NCBI RefSeq assembly: GCF_030272615.1
Contig: NC_081415.1
Span: 231,579,303 to 231,643,302, forward strand
Origin: Cryptomeria japonica
Taxonomy: Eukaryota > Streptophyta > Pinopsida > Cupressales > Cupressaceae
Direction: 5' to 3'
DNA length: 64,000 nt
The notes under the pieces were generated by a model. It had not been told where the DNA came from. It saw only the letters and a list, made by a program, of their open reading frames with translations, and made no database searches. The translations under genes and the position numbers were made by a program. Of this stretch, positions 33,527 through 43,815 are shown piece after piece (the first letter of the stretch is position 1; the number at the start of each line of letters is the position of its first letter).

Positions 33527-34980
33527 CTTGTTAGCTAAACAAATTTGGAGAATGAAAGGGGAGGAAAGAGAATGGAATTTAATTTGGAAAAAGAAATACC
33601 TTTACATGCAACCATTTGAAAATCTTTTTTTCTCTAAGGATCTGCAATTTGGAATGCAATTCAAACAGCTAAAGATTGGGCAACAGTTGGAAGAACGTGG
33701 AAATTGGGGAATGGGAGAATTATTAGATTCTGGGAGGACAGATGGCTTATGGATAAACCGTTGGAGGAAATTTCTATCCTTAAGGAATGGAAAGACTAGT
33801 TCAAAAGTAGGTATGGAGCCTTCTTTAGCGACTACTGGAGAAATGGGAAGTGGATTGAGTTCAGCCAGCTTTGTCCAGGATTAAAATTTCTAGAGATTCT
33901 GCTTTTTTCTAAAAAATTTATGGACAATGTTGAGGATTATCTTATTTGGAGGGAAACTTCGGATGGGAAATATTTTGTGTCTTCAGCAATGTCTATCCAC
34001 AACAAAGTTTTGGACGAGATCCCTTTGTGGGCTAAAGTGTGGATAAAGAAGTTGACGCCCAAAATTAATATCTTATTTTGGATTTTTATCCAAAATAAGG
34101 TGTTAACTCTTGATAATCTCCATAAGCATGGATTTGTTTTCCTAACAGGTGTTCTCTTTGTTGCAATGAGGAGGAGTCTAGTTGTCATATCCTCTACCAG
34201 TGTATTTTTAGTGAGGAAATCTGGAATATTATTTTTAGTAGGTGGAAGTTGAGTTGGGTTTTCCCAAACTCTTTGGAAGAGTTTTGGCAGCAATGGTATT
34301 GTCCTACTTCCAATTCTAAGAATATTGAACTTTGGAAACTTACTCTCCCTAATGTAATATGGAACATCTGGAAGGAGCGCAACAACAGTATTTTTAGGGA
34401 TAAAAGTGCTAACCCTGAAGTGGTGGTGGATAAAATCTATAGAGGGATTTTTGAATGTTTAAATGGAACTGATCATGGTTTAGTTCCTAGAGAAGACTTT
34501 AATGAAATATGGAATTTACCCAATAACAGGATCAGTTTGGATAAGGGTAGGGGTGGTCTTGTTTGGTGCTTTCCTTCTCAGGGATGGATTAAGGCCAACT
34601 TTGACAGGGCGTCTAAGGGGAACCCGAGGAAAGCTGTTTATGGGGGCATTGTCATGAATTTTGTTGGAAGCTGCCTTGTGGCAGTTGTTGGCCCTTTGGG
34701 TAATCAAACTAGTCATTATGTTGAAGCCTCTGCAGCTTTGAATACTTTGATTATAGCTAAAGATCTTAATTATGATAATCTATGGTTGGAAGGAGACTCA
34801 CTTAACATAATTAAATGCCTTAAGGGAGAAATTGAGCATTTATCGACTATAGAAATTATTATTTTTAAAGGTATAGAAATAATTGCTAGCTTTAAATCTA
34901 TTATCATTGAACATGCCTTTAGAGAAAAAAATGGGGTTGTGGATGGGTTAGCGAACCTTGGCGTAAATTTTGAAGCTTAA
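33527..34980 (+). pseudogene. LINE zf-RVT linker and RNase H-like domain
   Basis: The stretch 33527-34250 holds the post-RT linker and zinc-binding zf-RVT domain, with DYLIWRETSDGKYFVSSAMS and IPLWAKVWIKKLTPKINI then FWIFIQNKVLTLDNL. A shift near 34150 separates this from the Cys/His part. The open frame 34249-34980 gives LPNVIWNIWKERNNSIFRDK, GWIKANFDRASKGNPRKAVY (F-D-G-A-S form, with Arg for Gly), VEASAALNTLIIAKDL, LWLEGDSLNIIKCLKG and REKNGVVDGLANLGV with a proper stop. The RNase H domain is intact in frame and is the best-preserved part of this LINE. Confidence 0.88.
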
Positions 34981-35356
34981 TGTATATGGAATGGGGAAGT
35001 CAATATGGATTTTAATATTAAAGAACTTATCAGAAAGGACAGATTCATGGGGAAAGATGGATCACACGATTAATCATGAAAGTTGTAATGAGTAATATTC
35101 AAATTTTTAGAAAGGTAATTATGACACGTCAGAAGGATAGAGTCCTAATCAGGAATATTAATTTTCCACACACTTTGTGGGTATGCATTTTCAAAAATTT
35201 GAGTGTCATTTGGAAGAAAGCTCTGAAGTTGCGGAAGAAGAGAAATTGTAAAATGAAATCTAAAATGGGGGGGGGGATCTAAGAGGAGAGGAACCTAATA
35301 ACTTTTCTACATGGAAGGAGATACCTAAGGTTTGGGCAAAGCTGGAGAAAGGATTC

Positions 35357-36870
35357 ATGATGAATTTCATGGAAAAGTTGGTCAACTATGATAAAGGCAG
35401 AGTTAACCTAGTGGTCACCAAAGTCACTAAAAACTGGATAAACGGCTCCTTCAAAATTCATGGTGTTAGGTTTAAGCTAGATGCGGATCTCATTGCGACG
35501 GTCACACGTATGCCCCATTTTGTTCTTAACTTCTTTAGAGACCTTAAAGTCTCTAGTAATGCAGTTAAGCTTTTTCCGCGTAAAGAGAAGGAGAGTGAAA
35601 ATAGGAAAAGCTACGGGGGGTATTATGATGCTTCCAATATTAAGAAAATTTGGGGTTGTGTGCTTAATGCAATTATAGAATATATTAATGTGGAGGGTCA
35701 TTTTACCAAGGTCCACACATACCATTTTGTGCTTTTAAATCATTTTAGACATGAGAAGAGGATTTCTCTGCCCTATTACCTCTTTAGGTCTTTGTCACAG
35801 TCTCTGAATAAGCATAGCAAGAACCCTTCTTCGCTTGTGCTTCATTGTGGCCTTATTTTGCTCATTTATGAGCATTGCAAGATTTTGGCTATCTAGGAAA
35901 ACAAGAGATTGTCATTTTCATCGGGGAAAGGAAAGAGGAAGATAGAGGAAGGCGGGCCTAGCAAGGATGAGGGGATACAGAGAAAAAGGGGGAAAAAAGC
36001 TATTGTGGAGAAAATTCAAGAGGACAAGGGTAATCAAAAGATTACGGAGATTGATTCAGAGGACATTGGAAAAGATGGAAGTGAGATGGAGACCGATGAG
36101 TCTAAAGGAGAGGAGAGCTGGAAGGAAGATGAAGTGGGGGAAGAGGAAGGAGGAGCTAAGGATGCTTCTTATCAAAATAGTCCTACCCACAATGTGAGCA
36201 TAGGAAATGTTAACAGCCAACCAATGGAGGACCAGGACAAGATTAATGAGGAAAGGGAAATGGAAATTGAGCAAGAGAAGGACAGGGAAACTAAGCAGGA
36301 GAAGGATAAGGAGAATTCAAGTAGGGATCAGGATAAAGATGGAGAGGGGATAATTATGGATAAACTCAAAAACCAGTCTGAGGCTCGAATGGGTTTTGAC
36401 AGGTGGGTTTATGAAGGAATCGAGAATCTGGAAAAAACTGATAAGCAGCAAGAAGAGAAAGGGAAGAAAGCTTAAATAAACCAGGAACAGTGGAATAAAG
36501 GTATGAAGGAAAAGTGGAGAAGTTGGAAGCTCAGATTGGTAATCTGGAGGAATGAAAAACAACTATAAAAAACTTTTTGGTAATGATTCTGGATATCCTT
36601 ACCTCTGTGACTAATAATTTAGAGGAAATTACCAAGTTCCTTGATGGTTCCAGCACCTCCAAACCTGTCATGGATCTAGATATTGATGAGGATGCTATTG
36701 AGGCAGAGACAATGGAAAGTGCTCCCGGTGGTGTGGCAAAAAGAACAAGGGAAAGCATGAAAAAAGTTGTTGTGGCCTCTTCCAAGGATATCCCTAAGCT
36801 TAGGGATAATATTAAAGATTTGGAAGGGATTAGCAGAAATTTGGGTAATACCCTTAAAAACATTAAGTAA
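35357..36870 (+). pseudogene. LINE 3' ORF, type K, with charged middle and helical C-terminus
   Basis: Function unknown. A second ORF lies 376 bases after the RNase H stop and before the LINE 3' end. Part 1 (35357-35896) has VTKVTKNWINGSFKIHGVRF, PHFVLNFFRDLK, GGYYDASNIKKIWG and ISLPYYLFRSLSQSLNKH. After one in-frame TAG (35894), part 2 (35909-36475) is extremely Lys/Glu/Asp-rich with RKRGKKAIVEK, a likely nuclear signal. A shift later, part 3 (36577-36870) is a helix-rich tail with KVVVASSKDIPKLRDNIKDL. A homologous piece follows the RNase H relic at 1-432. It may stand in for the RNA-binding ORF1 of other LINEs. Confidence 0.6.
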
Positions 36871-36879
36871 TTTGTTTTT

Positions 36880-37014
36880 TGCCTTTTTTATGTTATGGTT
36901 GGATGTGGCTGGTTTTGTTGGGCTTTTTTGCTGATTTTTGCCCATAACTGTGCTGGTTTTTTGGTAGTTTGTCTTTTCATCATAATCCCTTCAAAACCTG
37001 TTTTTGCCGTAATC
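36880..37014 (+). other. LINE 3' untranslated end
   Basis: T-rich sequence after the type K ORF ends at GCCGTAATCAAAAAC. Compare TTACCAATCAAAAAAAAA at the LINE end near 46595-46612. Directly after it the family A sequence resumes (AATCTATCTTTTATCATAAT), aligning with about 7940-7990 of copy 1, which fixes the right junction to within a few bases. Confidence 0.7.
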
Positions 37015-37039
37015 AAAAACAATCTATCTTTTATCATAA

Positions 37040-38150
37040 TCCATGGGTCTTAGGAACCTCTTGATCTCGTCAGAGATAGACCCTTCACATGAAATCTCAT
37101 ACATTCAGTACAATGGTATCATGATAAGTTCTTCAAACTTAATATAGTTGGACCTCAGATATCAAGAATCCCAAAGAGATGTCCACAATTGGACAAGCTT
37201 CTCCTTACCTTCCCTGTTCTTGGTATTTAATTTTAGGCCCTCAGGCCAAAAACCCTTTACATATCCATAAAATAACACTAGATGCATCAATAGCGAATAA
37301 AAATTGAAATTGGGATGAGTATCATCCCTAAGGATTAAAAACCCTTCATGCAACCTTTCCACCAGATATGTTGCATAGTCAAAAGGCCTAGGTTCACACA
37401 TTTGTATATCAAAGCCTAACACCAGCAGCCCAGTGCTTGCCAAATCAGGCACCTCCACCCCTCCTACTTGCCCACACAACATATATGTGTACTGCAAGTA
37501 GTGTCTGAATAAATCAATGTTGAATGGTGGCCCGTCTTCTTCTGTTAATTTTCTTGCCTACCTCTTGTGAATGGCAAATTTCCAGTTGATATATGTATTG
37601 TCCACTCTGAGGTATTCTTCCTCCAACTCCCCAAAGGACAAGGGATTATCAAGACTGGGGTCTAAAATGAAAACCTCATTTATGGTACCTGCACAAAATA
37701 TAATAAATGCTTCCCCATTCAGGAGCTGAATGCACCTCTTCACCGAATTATAATTCTTCACCAAAACCTCTAGCAATCTTATGTTTACAAAAGTATTGGG
37801 GACTGTTAGCTTACCTAAATTTGTCTTCCAAGGATTGCAAAGTAGCATCTCCTTGCTCCTTCTCAAATAGTGGAACATAAATAGTTCATGTCCCCTTACC
37901 TTGGTCCGGACATCTCCGACCTCATTGTACTTGTCTTCTAATTGGTCTCTCCCCAGTAGGTGCTACTTCGACCTTCTAGATTTTGGGTCGAATGCTTGCA
38001 TTTGGTCTATCATGTCTTGGTTTAACTTCCTGACTTGAAGCGGATCTCTTTTTTTTCCTTTCTTTGCTTTAGAGTCGGGGCTCTTGGCCGCCCTCTTCTT
38101 TCCTGTTGAACTCAAAGTTTCTATTTCTGCAATTACAATCCTCTGCTCTA
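37040..38150 (-). pseudogene. Family A protein N-terminal part, copy 2
   Basis: This matches 8000-9044 of copy 1. It reads, in minus order, a basic Lys-rich start (KAKKGKKRDPLQ), KLNQDMIDQMQAFDPKSRRSK, GHELFMFHYLRRSKEMLLCN, VLVKNYNSVKRCIQLLNGEA (Tyr where copy 1 has a stop), LSFGELEEEYLRVDN, LFRHYLQYTYMLCGQVGGVE, PRPFDYATYLVERLHEGFLI and NFNFYSLLMHLVLFYGYVKG. Stops at 37558 and 37162 differ from copy 1. The last motifs, lost to frameshift in copy 1, are readable here. Confidence 0.55.
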
Positions 38151-38339
38151 TTTTTCAAAGGTGCAATGTGTTCTATCTATATATTCTTCTTTCACCAACA
38201 CAGTATTTTGACAAGGCAATTTCTAGTTCTGTCGTATACTTTGGCAATAATGAACTTCTCATAAAATTTGCCTCATGTGAACCATAGATGCATCTACTGC
38301 AATTATTAAATAGAAGACTTTTAAAAATTTCAGTTTTGA

Positions 38340-39279
38340 ATTCTGATATGACAACAGATCGTCAGCATATGTCTCCCCGATGAATATTTCCCTTTTGGTG
38401 CTCTCTGAACAGCCCTCTATCTACTTTGACATCTTGCTTTCTCTTATCAGGATACCCTAAGCCGATGACTCCTTTTCCTCCTCATTGGTATATCTCAAAC
38501 CAATATTCTCATCGAGAGTTGAGTGAGCTCATTTAGCGTTATCGCGATAGGCATTGTTTCCCTGATAGGCTTCACCATCGGTATAGATCTTTCTGATGCA
38601 ATCAGCTTCATCGCCATTTGTTTTCCTGATAGTGTCTTCGCTCCGCTCAATCAGTTTGTTCCTTCATCGGGTATCAGGGTAATCCGAAATCAAACATACC
38701 GATAAGCAAAGTCTTCCTAATAGAATATGTTCCATCGATATATGTTTCACCGATGATTTCTTCGAGCGTCGGGTGGCTCAAATTAACACATACCAATCGC
38801 TTTGGTTATACCGATGCAACCGGCTTCATCACCATGACTCTTTCTGATAGTGTCTTTGCTCTACTCAATCAGTCCGCTCCTTCATTGGGTATCGGGGTAA
38901 TCTAAAATGAAACATACTGATAAGAAAAGTTTTCCCAATAGAGTATGTTCCATCGGTATATGTTTCATCGATGATTTCTTCAGGCATCAGGGTGGCTCAA
39001 AGTAACACATACTGGTCTCTTTGGCTATATCGATGGACTCTTCTTTTCGCCACTCTTATCGGTATAAGTCTTACTGATACCCTCATTGGCTATCGGCAAG
39101 ACAATTCTCCACTGCTGCCGCTAGTGTCTACTATGTTGATGGTTCATATCGGTATAGTTTTTGTCGATGCATCAATTCTCCTCAACTTTGCTCCTTTATC
39201 AGTATAACTTTTGTCAATGAGTACACCTCTAGCTTGCTACACTCTCTCATCGATATATGGTATCCTGATGCCTCCTCAC
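38340..39279. repeat. ATCGG/CCGAT repeat block, copy 2, with 218-bp tandem unit
   Basis: More than a dozen ATCGGTAT/ATACCGAT-type motifs occur. A larger unit repeats with a 218-bp period: CTGATGCAATCAGCTTCATC at 38593 matches CCGATGCAACCGGCTTCATC at 38811, and ATGTTCCATCGATATATG matches ATGTTCCATCGGTATATG one period later. The block sits upstream of the family A ORF, as in copy 1, and stops where clathrin sequence begins. Confidence 0.8.
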
Positions 39280-40652
39280 CTTAATCGAGTTATCATGAAC
39301 TTGCAAAGGAATTGCATGTGTATTTTGTGCAACGGGTATACAATTGGTATAACATATAGCTGGTTGTTCTCTCTCACAGGGTAAAGTATATTTTGAATTT
39401 TCATTTTTGATTGGGCATTCAAATAGGGCTTACTTTTGCAATTTGGAACTGCAGGGAAAGAAATAATGCTTTGCTTCATGCTTGTTCATATGCTATGACT
39501 TGATTAGACCAAATGTGGTTTTGGAAATTGCCTGGATGAATAATATGATTGACTTTGTGTTTCCATACCTACTTTAGGTTCTTGATATACTCTAATGATT
39601 CTATAAATATTTTAAGTTTCTCTTTAATAGACATTTTAAATCTTTTACACAATTAAATAGCTAATATTTAAAAAAATTATTTTTCAAAGTTCATTCGAGA
39701 ATACATGACAAAATTTGATGAGCTTGTTAAGGAAAAGTTAGAGGTTGTCCAAGAAGAGAAATAAGAGAAAGATCTTGTTGCTCAACAGGTATGCATTTTG
39801 CTTAATTGAGCCTCAAGGAGCACTTGTTCTACTCTACTGACAGATTTTAAAAATTCAAATAAATATGTGCCTATTTTGTTTACAGAATATAGCATTTTAA
39901 GATCATAATTAAGGAAATTATAGAAAATAGCATTTTAAGAGCATAATTAAGGAAATTATAGAAAATAGCATTTTTAAGAGCATAATTAAGGAAATTATAA
40001 AAAAAAGCATTTTTCAGGAAATTATAGAAAAATTATGTGCTAACATATTGTACTGTCTAAAAAGGATAATCTTTACAAGGATGCAATGGAAACTAGTTCT
40101 CAATCGGGTGATCATGAATTTGCAGAGGAATTGTTGTTGTATTTTGTGGAACAGGTATACAATTGGTAAAACATATAGTTGGTTGTTCTCTCTCACAGGC
40201 TAAAGTATATTTTGAATTTTTATTTTGGATTGGGGCATGGAAATGGGGCTTACTTTTGCATTTGGAACTACAGGGCAAGAAATAATATTTTGCTTCATGC
40301 TTGTTCATATGCTATGACTTGATCAGACCAGACGTGGCTTTGGAACATGCCTGGATGAATAATTTGATTGAATTTGTGTTTCCATACCTACTTCAAGTTC
40401 TTGATATACTCTGGTGATTCTGTGAATATTTTAAGTTTATCTTTAATAAACATTTTAAATCTTTTGCAGAAATAAATATGTGCCTATTTTGTTTACAGAT
40501 TATGTATGCTCAGCTTCTTCCCCTTTGCTTTGACAGCACCTCCAATGTCTGGCATGGGAGTGGGCATGGGAGGTTGCTTTCAGTCATGTATGAGTGGAAT
40601 GGGAATGCCTCCCATGCCAGCTTATGGTATGCCACCTATAGTTGGCTATTGA
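39280..40652 (+). pseudogene. CHC: Clathrin heavy chain pseudogene, C-terminal exons (partly duplicated)
   Basis: This continues the clathrin relic across the family A insertion. First set: exon to 39335 (ELAKELHVYFVQR), exon 39455-39575 ([20 protein letters not shown] then [15 protein letters not shown]) and exon 39690-39788 (FIREYMTKFDELVKEKLEVV...EKDLVAQQ, donor GTATGC). Second set, 819 bases on: 40053-40154 ([20 protein letters not shown] then [12 protein letters not shown]), 40275-40398 and the terminal exon 40499-40652 (MYAQLLPL, a one-base shift, then [16 protein letters not shown] and [13 protein letters not shown] ending in a stop). The Met/Pro/Gly-rich end is the true plant CHC C-terminus. 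Introns are kept; stops after GKK occur in both sets. Confidence 0.93.
39888..40030 (+). repeat. 38-bp minisatellite in clathrin relic
   Basis: Three to four copies of a unit built from ATAGCATTTTAAGAGCATAA and TTAAGGAAATTATAGAAA, the last ones truncated. It starts right after the intron end TTTGTTTACAG of the first exon set, replacing the terminal exon there. Confidence 0.85.
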
Positions 40653-40734
40653 TGAGATTGAAGAACTTAACGTGGGACATAGTTCTTCAATCATACATGG
40701 TTTTTTGAGGCTGGTCTTCGAGTGGAAAGAGTAG

Positions 40735-40990
40735 ATTATCAAATTGTTTTTATTGTCCTTTGGTTGGTTGATATAAAATAATGAATCTTTAGTATTATCG
40801 TATTAGTCAATCAGTTCAAATCTTTCCATCCACCAAGCAACTGACGCCCGAACCATCGCATGATTAGATTGTCAAATTGTTTTTATTGTCGTTTGGTTGG
40901 CTAATACGGAATAATGAATCTTTAGTATTATCGTATTGATCAATAAGTGTATACCTTTCCGTCCACCAAGAATCTGATGAGGATGTTGTA
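40735..40990 (+). repeat. Direct repeat, about 115 bp, two copies
   Basis: ATTATCAAATTGTTTTTATTG...CATCCACCAAG (about 40733-40848) recurs at about 40866-40970. Both contain AATGAATCTTTAGTATTATC. No gene is visible. The block links the clathrin relic to the repeat array that follows. Confidence 0.75.
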
Positions 40991-41560
40991 TGTCCAACAT
41001 CATCCTCATCGGATAAGCAATGAGGGGGCATCAAAATTTTGATGCCCACCCAATTTATTCTGATGACTTATCGAGTTTTATCGACGGCTAAGCAGTAAGG
41101 GGGCTCCCAATTTATTTCGACGATTGTCGAGTTTTTCCGATGGCTAAGCAGTGAGGGGGCGTTGGAATTCTGACGCCTATCGAGTTTTGTTGACAGCCAA
41201 GTAGTGAGGGGGCATCAGAATTCTGACACCCACCCAATTTATTCCGACGCCCGAACTGTCGCACATACAACATCCTCGTCAGTGTGGATGCCCTCGTTGC
41301 CGTTGGAATTCCAATGGCTAAATAGTGACGAGGTCATATGAATTCAGACGCTCGAACTGTCGCACATACAACATCCTCATTGGTGTGTATGCCCTGGTTG
41401 TCGTTGGAATTTCGACGACTTATCAAGTTTTACCGACAGCTAGGTAGTGAGGGGGTCATCGAAATTCTAATTTATTTTGATGCTTGAACCGTCAGAACAT
41501 TACCTGGAAGCCGTTGGAATTCCGATGACTTATCAAGTTTTACCGATGGCTAAGCGCAGT
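40990..41560 (+). repeat. Degenerate array with GGCTAAGCAGTGAGGGGGC core
   Basis: Units combine TATCGAGTTTTATCGACGGC, TAAGCAGTRAGGGGGC and GGAATTCYGACGMC, with an additional segment AACTGTCGCACATACAACAT present twice (41266 and 41349). Orientation is constant and spacing irregular, so this is a decayed tandem array. Its right end overlaps the 3' end of the type L ORF at 41540-42124. Confidence 0.75.
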
Positions 41561-42124
41561 CATAGTCGTCATCGAAAGAGTCTTCGATGTTGTCAAAATT
41601 TTGATGGTCTTGAGCATCGCCGGAATGTCCGACAACAAGTTTTTGATGATGTTTCTCATTGGAAGTCCGACGAATTGTAGTCGGAATCTCGACAAACTGT
41701 CGTCAGAATTTAGGCCCAAATGTACTAGTGGGAGGAGAAGCTTGGGTAAATCACTCGCCCAAGGGATCCCCACCCCTACTTTTGCAAAGACGACAATAGT
41801 AATGTCATCCCCAAGGAATTCTTCTTTGAAAACTCTCCTTAATAGCATCAACGTATCCACCTTTTCTCCTCCGAGGTCCAGAAGAGATGCCAAGAACCGG
41901 GACATAATATCTATGTTAACATGGTATCTATTATCATTTCTCAAAAACTCTTGGCCCAGCACCATCCTCACAGCCTTGTTAGTGAACATCTTGATCTCCT
42001 TACAAACTGATTGGAGGGTTGGGTTTTTGACATAGCCCAAAAAGGCCCTCTGGTCCTCCTCAAATGTGCTTCTCAACCAGATAGGAGTGTCCATCTTCAA
42101 AAATCTGAATACCAAATTATACAA
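41540..42124 (-). pseudogene. Type L ORF, diverged copy
   Basis: Function unknown. This 194-residue open frame aligns in order with the other type L ORFs: FLGYVKNPTLQSVCKEIKMF, KAVRMVLGQEFLRNDNRYHV (compare MLLGEEIVHVGHRYRTN), SRFLASLLDLGGEKVDTLM and VVFAKVGVGIPW (compare VVPKVGIVPEA). It is the most distant of the four copies. The last ~40 residues fall in the repeat array and are likely not genuine. No RNase H domain lies next to it, so the link to a LINE is by homology only. Confidence 0.45.
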
Positions 42125-42129
42125 CCTAA

Positions 42130-43320
42130 AGACCTAAACCAGAGGCAAAATTTCAACTACGGTCAGCTCCAATAATTTATCTACCAAAGGAGAATTGAAG
42201 AAGAAAGAAGCAGAGATCATCTATAAATAGCTCTTGGTACTAGCAATTCCTTCACCAATCGTATTAATTCCTTTGTCCTTTAAATTTTTATAAATCTTTC
42301 GTATCTCTCAGTAAATCTTTCTCATAAATCCACGAGTGTGCAAAATTAGAAACATTCGTAAACCACTACCAATTACCAGATTGGAAGTCATGTGTGCTGA
42401 GTGGATCAAAGTTAGAGAATGTCAGTGACAAGACATTAATAAATGTCAATACTCAATTAGGATAATATTTGATAGTGTCTATTGTCTCCAATTCCATTTC
42501 GGGGACTTTCTGGAGAACTGCATTCCCTTCAAAAATTTGGGCCAAAATAAAACTTCAGCCATTGATCTATGATCATCGAACGGTTTTAAATCATTGATGG
42601 ATTTTAGGTACGCGTGACATGTCGATGAGGTCGTGCTCATCGATACATTGTGCAGAGTCTGGACTCGACGTGATGTTGCATTAATTAGATAACGCAAATG
42701 GCTATTAATAGATAACGAAAAATGGCAATGAATTTATGAAATCGCCAATAAAATATTTATTTTTCCATAAATAACAAAATATTAGCCAATAAAATTAAAT
42801 AATTTTCAAATGGTAGATAAAAATTGTCAATACATTAAATAATTTTTCTTTCGGAGTATAACTTTTTGCCCATACACATATATTTTTTCCTTTAAACGAA
42901 AAACATTCACCTCCTACATTATATATTTTCCCCACAGATTAATGAATTATTCGCCAAGATTTTATGGAATTTTCATACCCTAAAAAAAATCGCCAATACA
43001 AATTTATTTCTTTTCCAAATTTGAATTTTTTTTTTGCCGTCAATATGAAATTTCCCCTCCAAAAATAATGTATGATTTGCCAAGATTTTATACTTTTGCA
43101 CGGGGGGGGTGCTTTCTTAAAGTTGTCCCTGAATATGACTCTTATTGATTGAGATCATTGAGCAAATGTTGTGGATGTAGGTATGACATGGAATTACAAC
43201 ATGTGGTGGGAGGCGCATAGGCCACCCAAGCTTACCATACCAGGGGTGTTGGAGGTAGATGAGGTAGCACCACCAGTGTTTCAAATGATCGAGGGAGAGG
43301 GAGAGTAGGGAGGGGGCAGA
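42130..43320. other. Spacer without recognised genes
   Basis: No gene was recognised. From about 42700 the DNA is very AT-rich with recurring ATCGCCAATA and TTCGCCAAGATTTTAT motifs (at least five in 42740-43090). Similar GGCGAAT/GCCAATAAATAT words occur in the spacer at 55660-56110. CTATAAATAG at about 42220 resembles a TATA box, but no gene follows it. Confidence 0.4.
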
Positions 43321-43329
43321 GATTTCCCA

Positions 43330-43815
43330 ATGGCAGAGGACAGGAGGCTGAAAGGTTTGTTCTTGTTTAAGGATGAGCGGTTGTACGAGATTGTGAAAAT
43401 GTTGTTTGGAGAGGAAATTGTCCATGTAGGTCATCGCTACAAGACAAACATGGAGGCATTTTCATTGACTTCTTATTGGGGTTTCCTGTTTGAGGACGAG
43501 GTGGACAAGGTAAAAAATTCTTTGAGATTTATAATTGATTCAAACTACCTATTAAATCTGGATAGTGTGTGTGCTCGTGTGGTCCCGAAGGTGGGAATTG
43601 TTCCCGAGGCAAGGGTGGCTAGTCCAGTGGCGCCACTACCACTCATTCGATGGGCTGATGATGATTTTAAGGCAAGATGCAAAGCTCTTTCTTGGCGTAG
43701 GTGGAAGGCATTCAAAACATTCGCAAGGTTGATGCAGTCTGATGAGGTTTTAAGGGTCCTTCATGAAGTGGCACGAGCAAAGGTGGGTCGAGACCCAAGA
43801 CTACCCAAGCAATGA
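43330..43815 (+). pseudogene. Type L ORF, plus-strand copy
   Basis: Function unknown. It is open for 161 residues: RRLKGLFLFKDERLYEIVKM, LFGEEIVHVGHRYKTNMEAF, SNYLLNLDSVCARVVPKVGI, RCKALSWRRWKAFKTFARLM and LHEVARAKVG. It is the closest relative of the minus-strand copy at 1915-2529, with mostly conservative differences. It lacks the expected upstream domain; its match begins near 43345. After the stop a non-coding segment leads to an A-rich stretch at about 44150. Confidence 0.5.

Larger units (their letters stand above)
31131..37014 (+). mobile_element. L1-like LINE, 5' truncated, inside family A
   Basis: A plus-strand non-LTR retrotransposon interrupts family A copy 2. It contains a partial endonuclease, RT, zf-RVT, RNase H, then an additional downstream ORF (type K), and ends near CCGTAATCAAAAAC at about 37014. 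The endonuclease N-terminus is missing and no upstream ORF1 is present, as expected of 5' truncation during target-primed reverse transcription. A short ATCAAA is present near both junctions (about 31072 and 37005) but is too short to be called a target duplication. Confidence 0.85.
28440..39279 (-). mobile_element. Family A element, copy 2, interrupted by a LINE
   Basis: This second copy of the unclassified family A lies inside the clathrin heavy chain pseudogene. Minus-strand order: ATCGG repeat block (38340-39279), ORF N-terminus (about 38150-37040), LINE insertion (about 31131-37014), ORF C-terminus (31053-29276), 3' tail (29270-28440). Without the LINE it is about 5 kb, slightly longer than copy 1 because the 5' block contains a 218-bp tandem duplication. 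The right junction with clathrin sequence is near 39279, judged from the second clathrin exon copy at 40104. No target duplication was identified with confidence. Confidence 0.65.

Noticed and set aside
35267-35279. Poly-G run after the LINE RNase H domain
   Set aside because: A short homopolymer within a frame-shifted stretch; probably slippage or sequencing length error rather than a feature.
31070-37012. ATCAAA as LINE target-site duplication
   Set aside because: Only six bases, in A-rich sequence, and the right copy may be part of the LINE tail; LINE duplications are normally longer.
40990-41560. CRISPR-like array
   Set aside because: Repeats are degenerate with irregular, non-unique spacers, in plant nuclear DNA; there is no reason to expect CRISPR.
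42219-42229. TATA-like CTATAAATAG
   Set aside because: No plus-strand gene follows within a reasonable distance, and on the minus strand it does not read as a good TATA box for the ORF ending at 41540.
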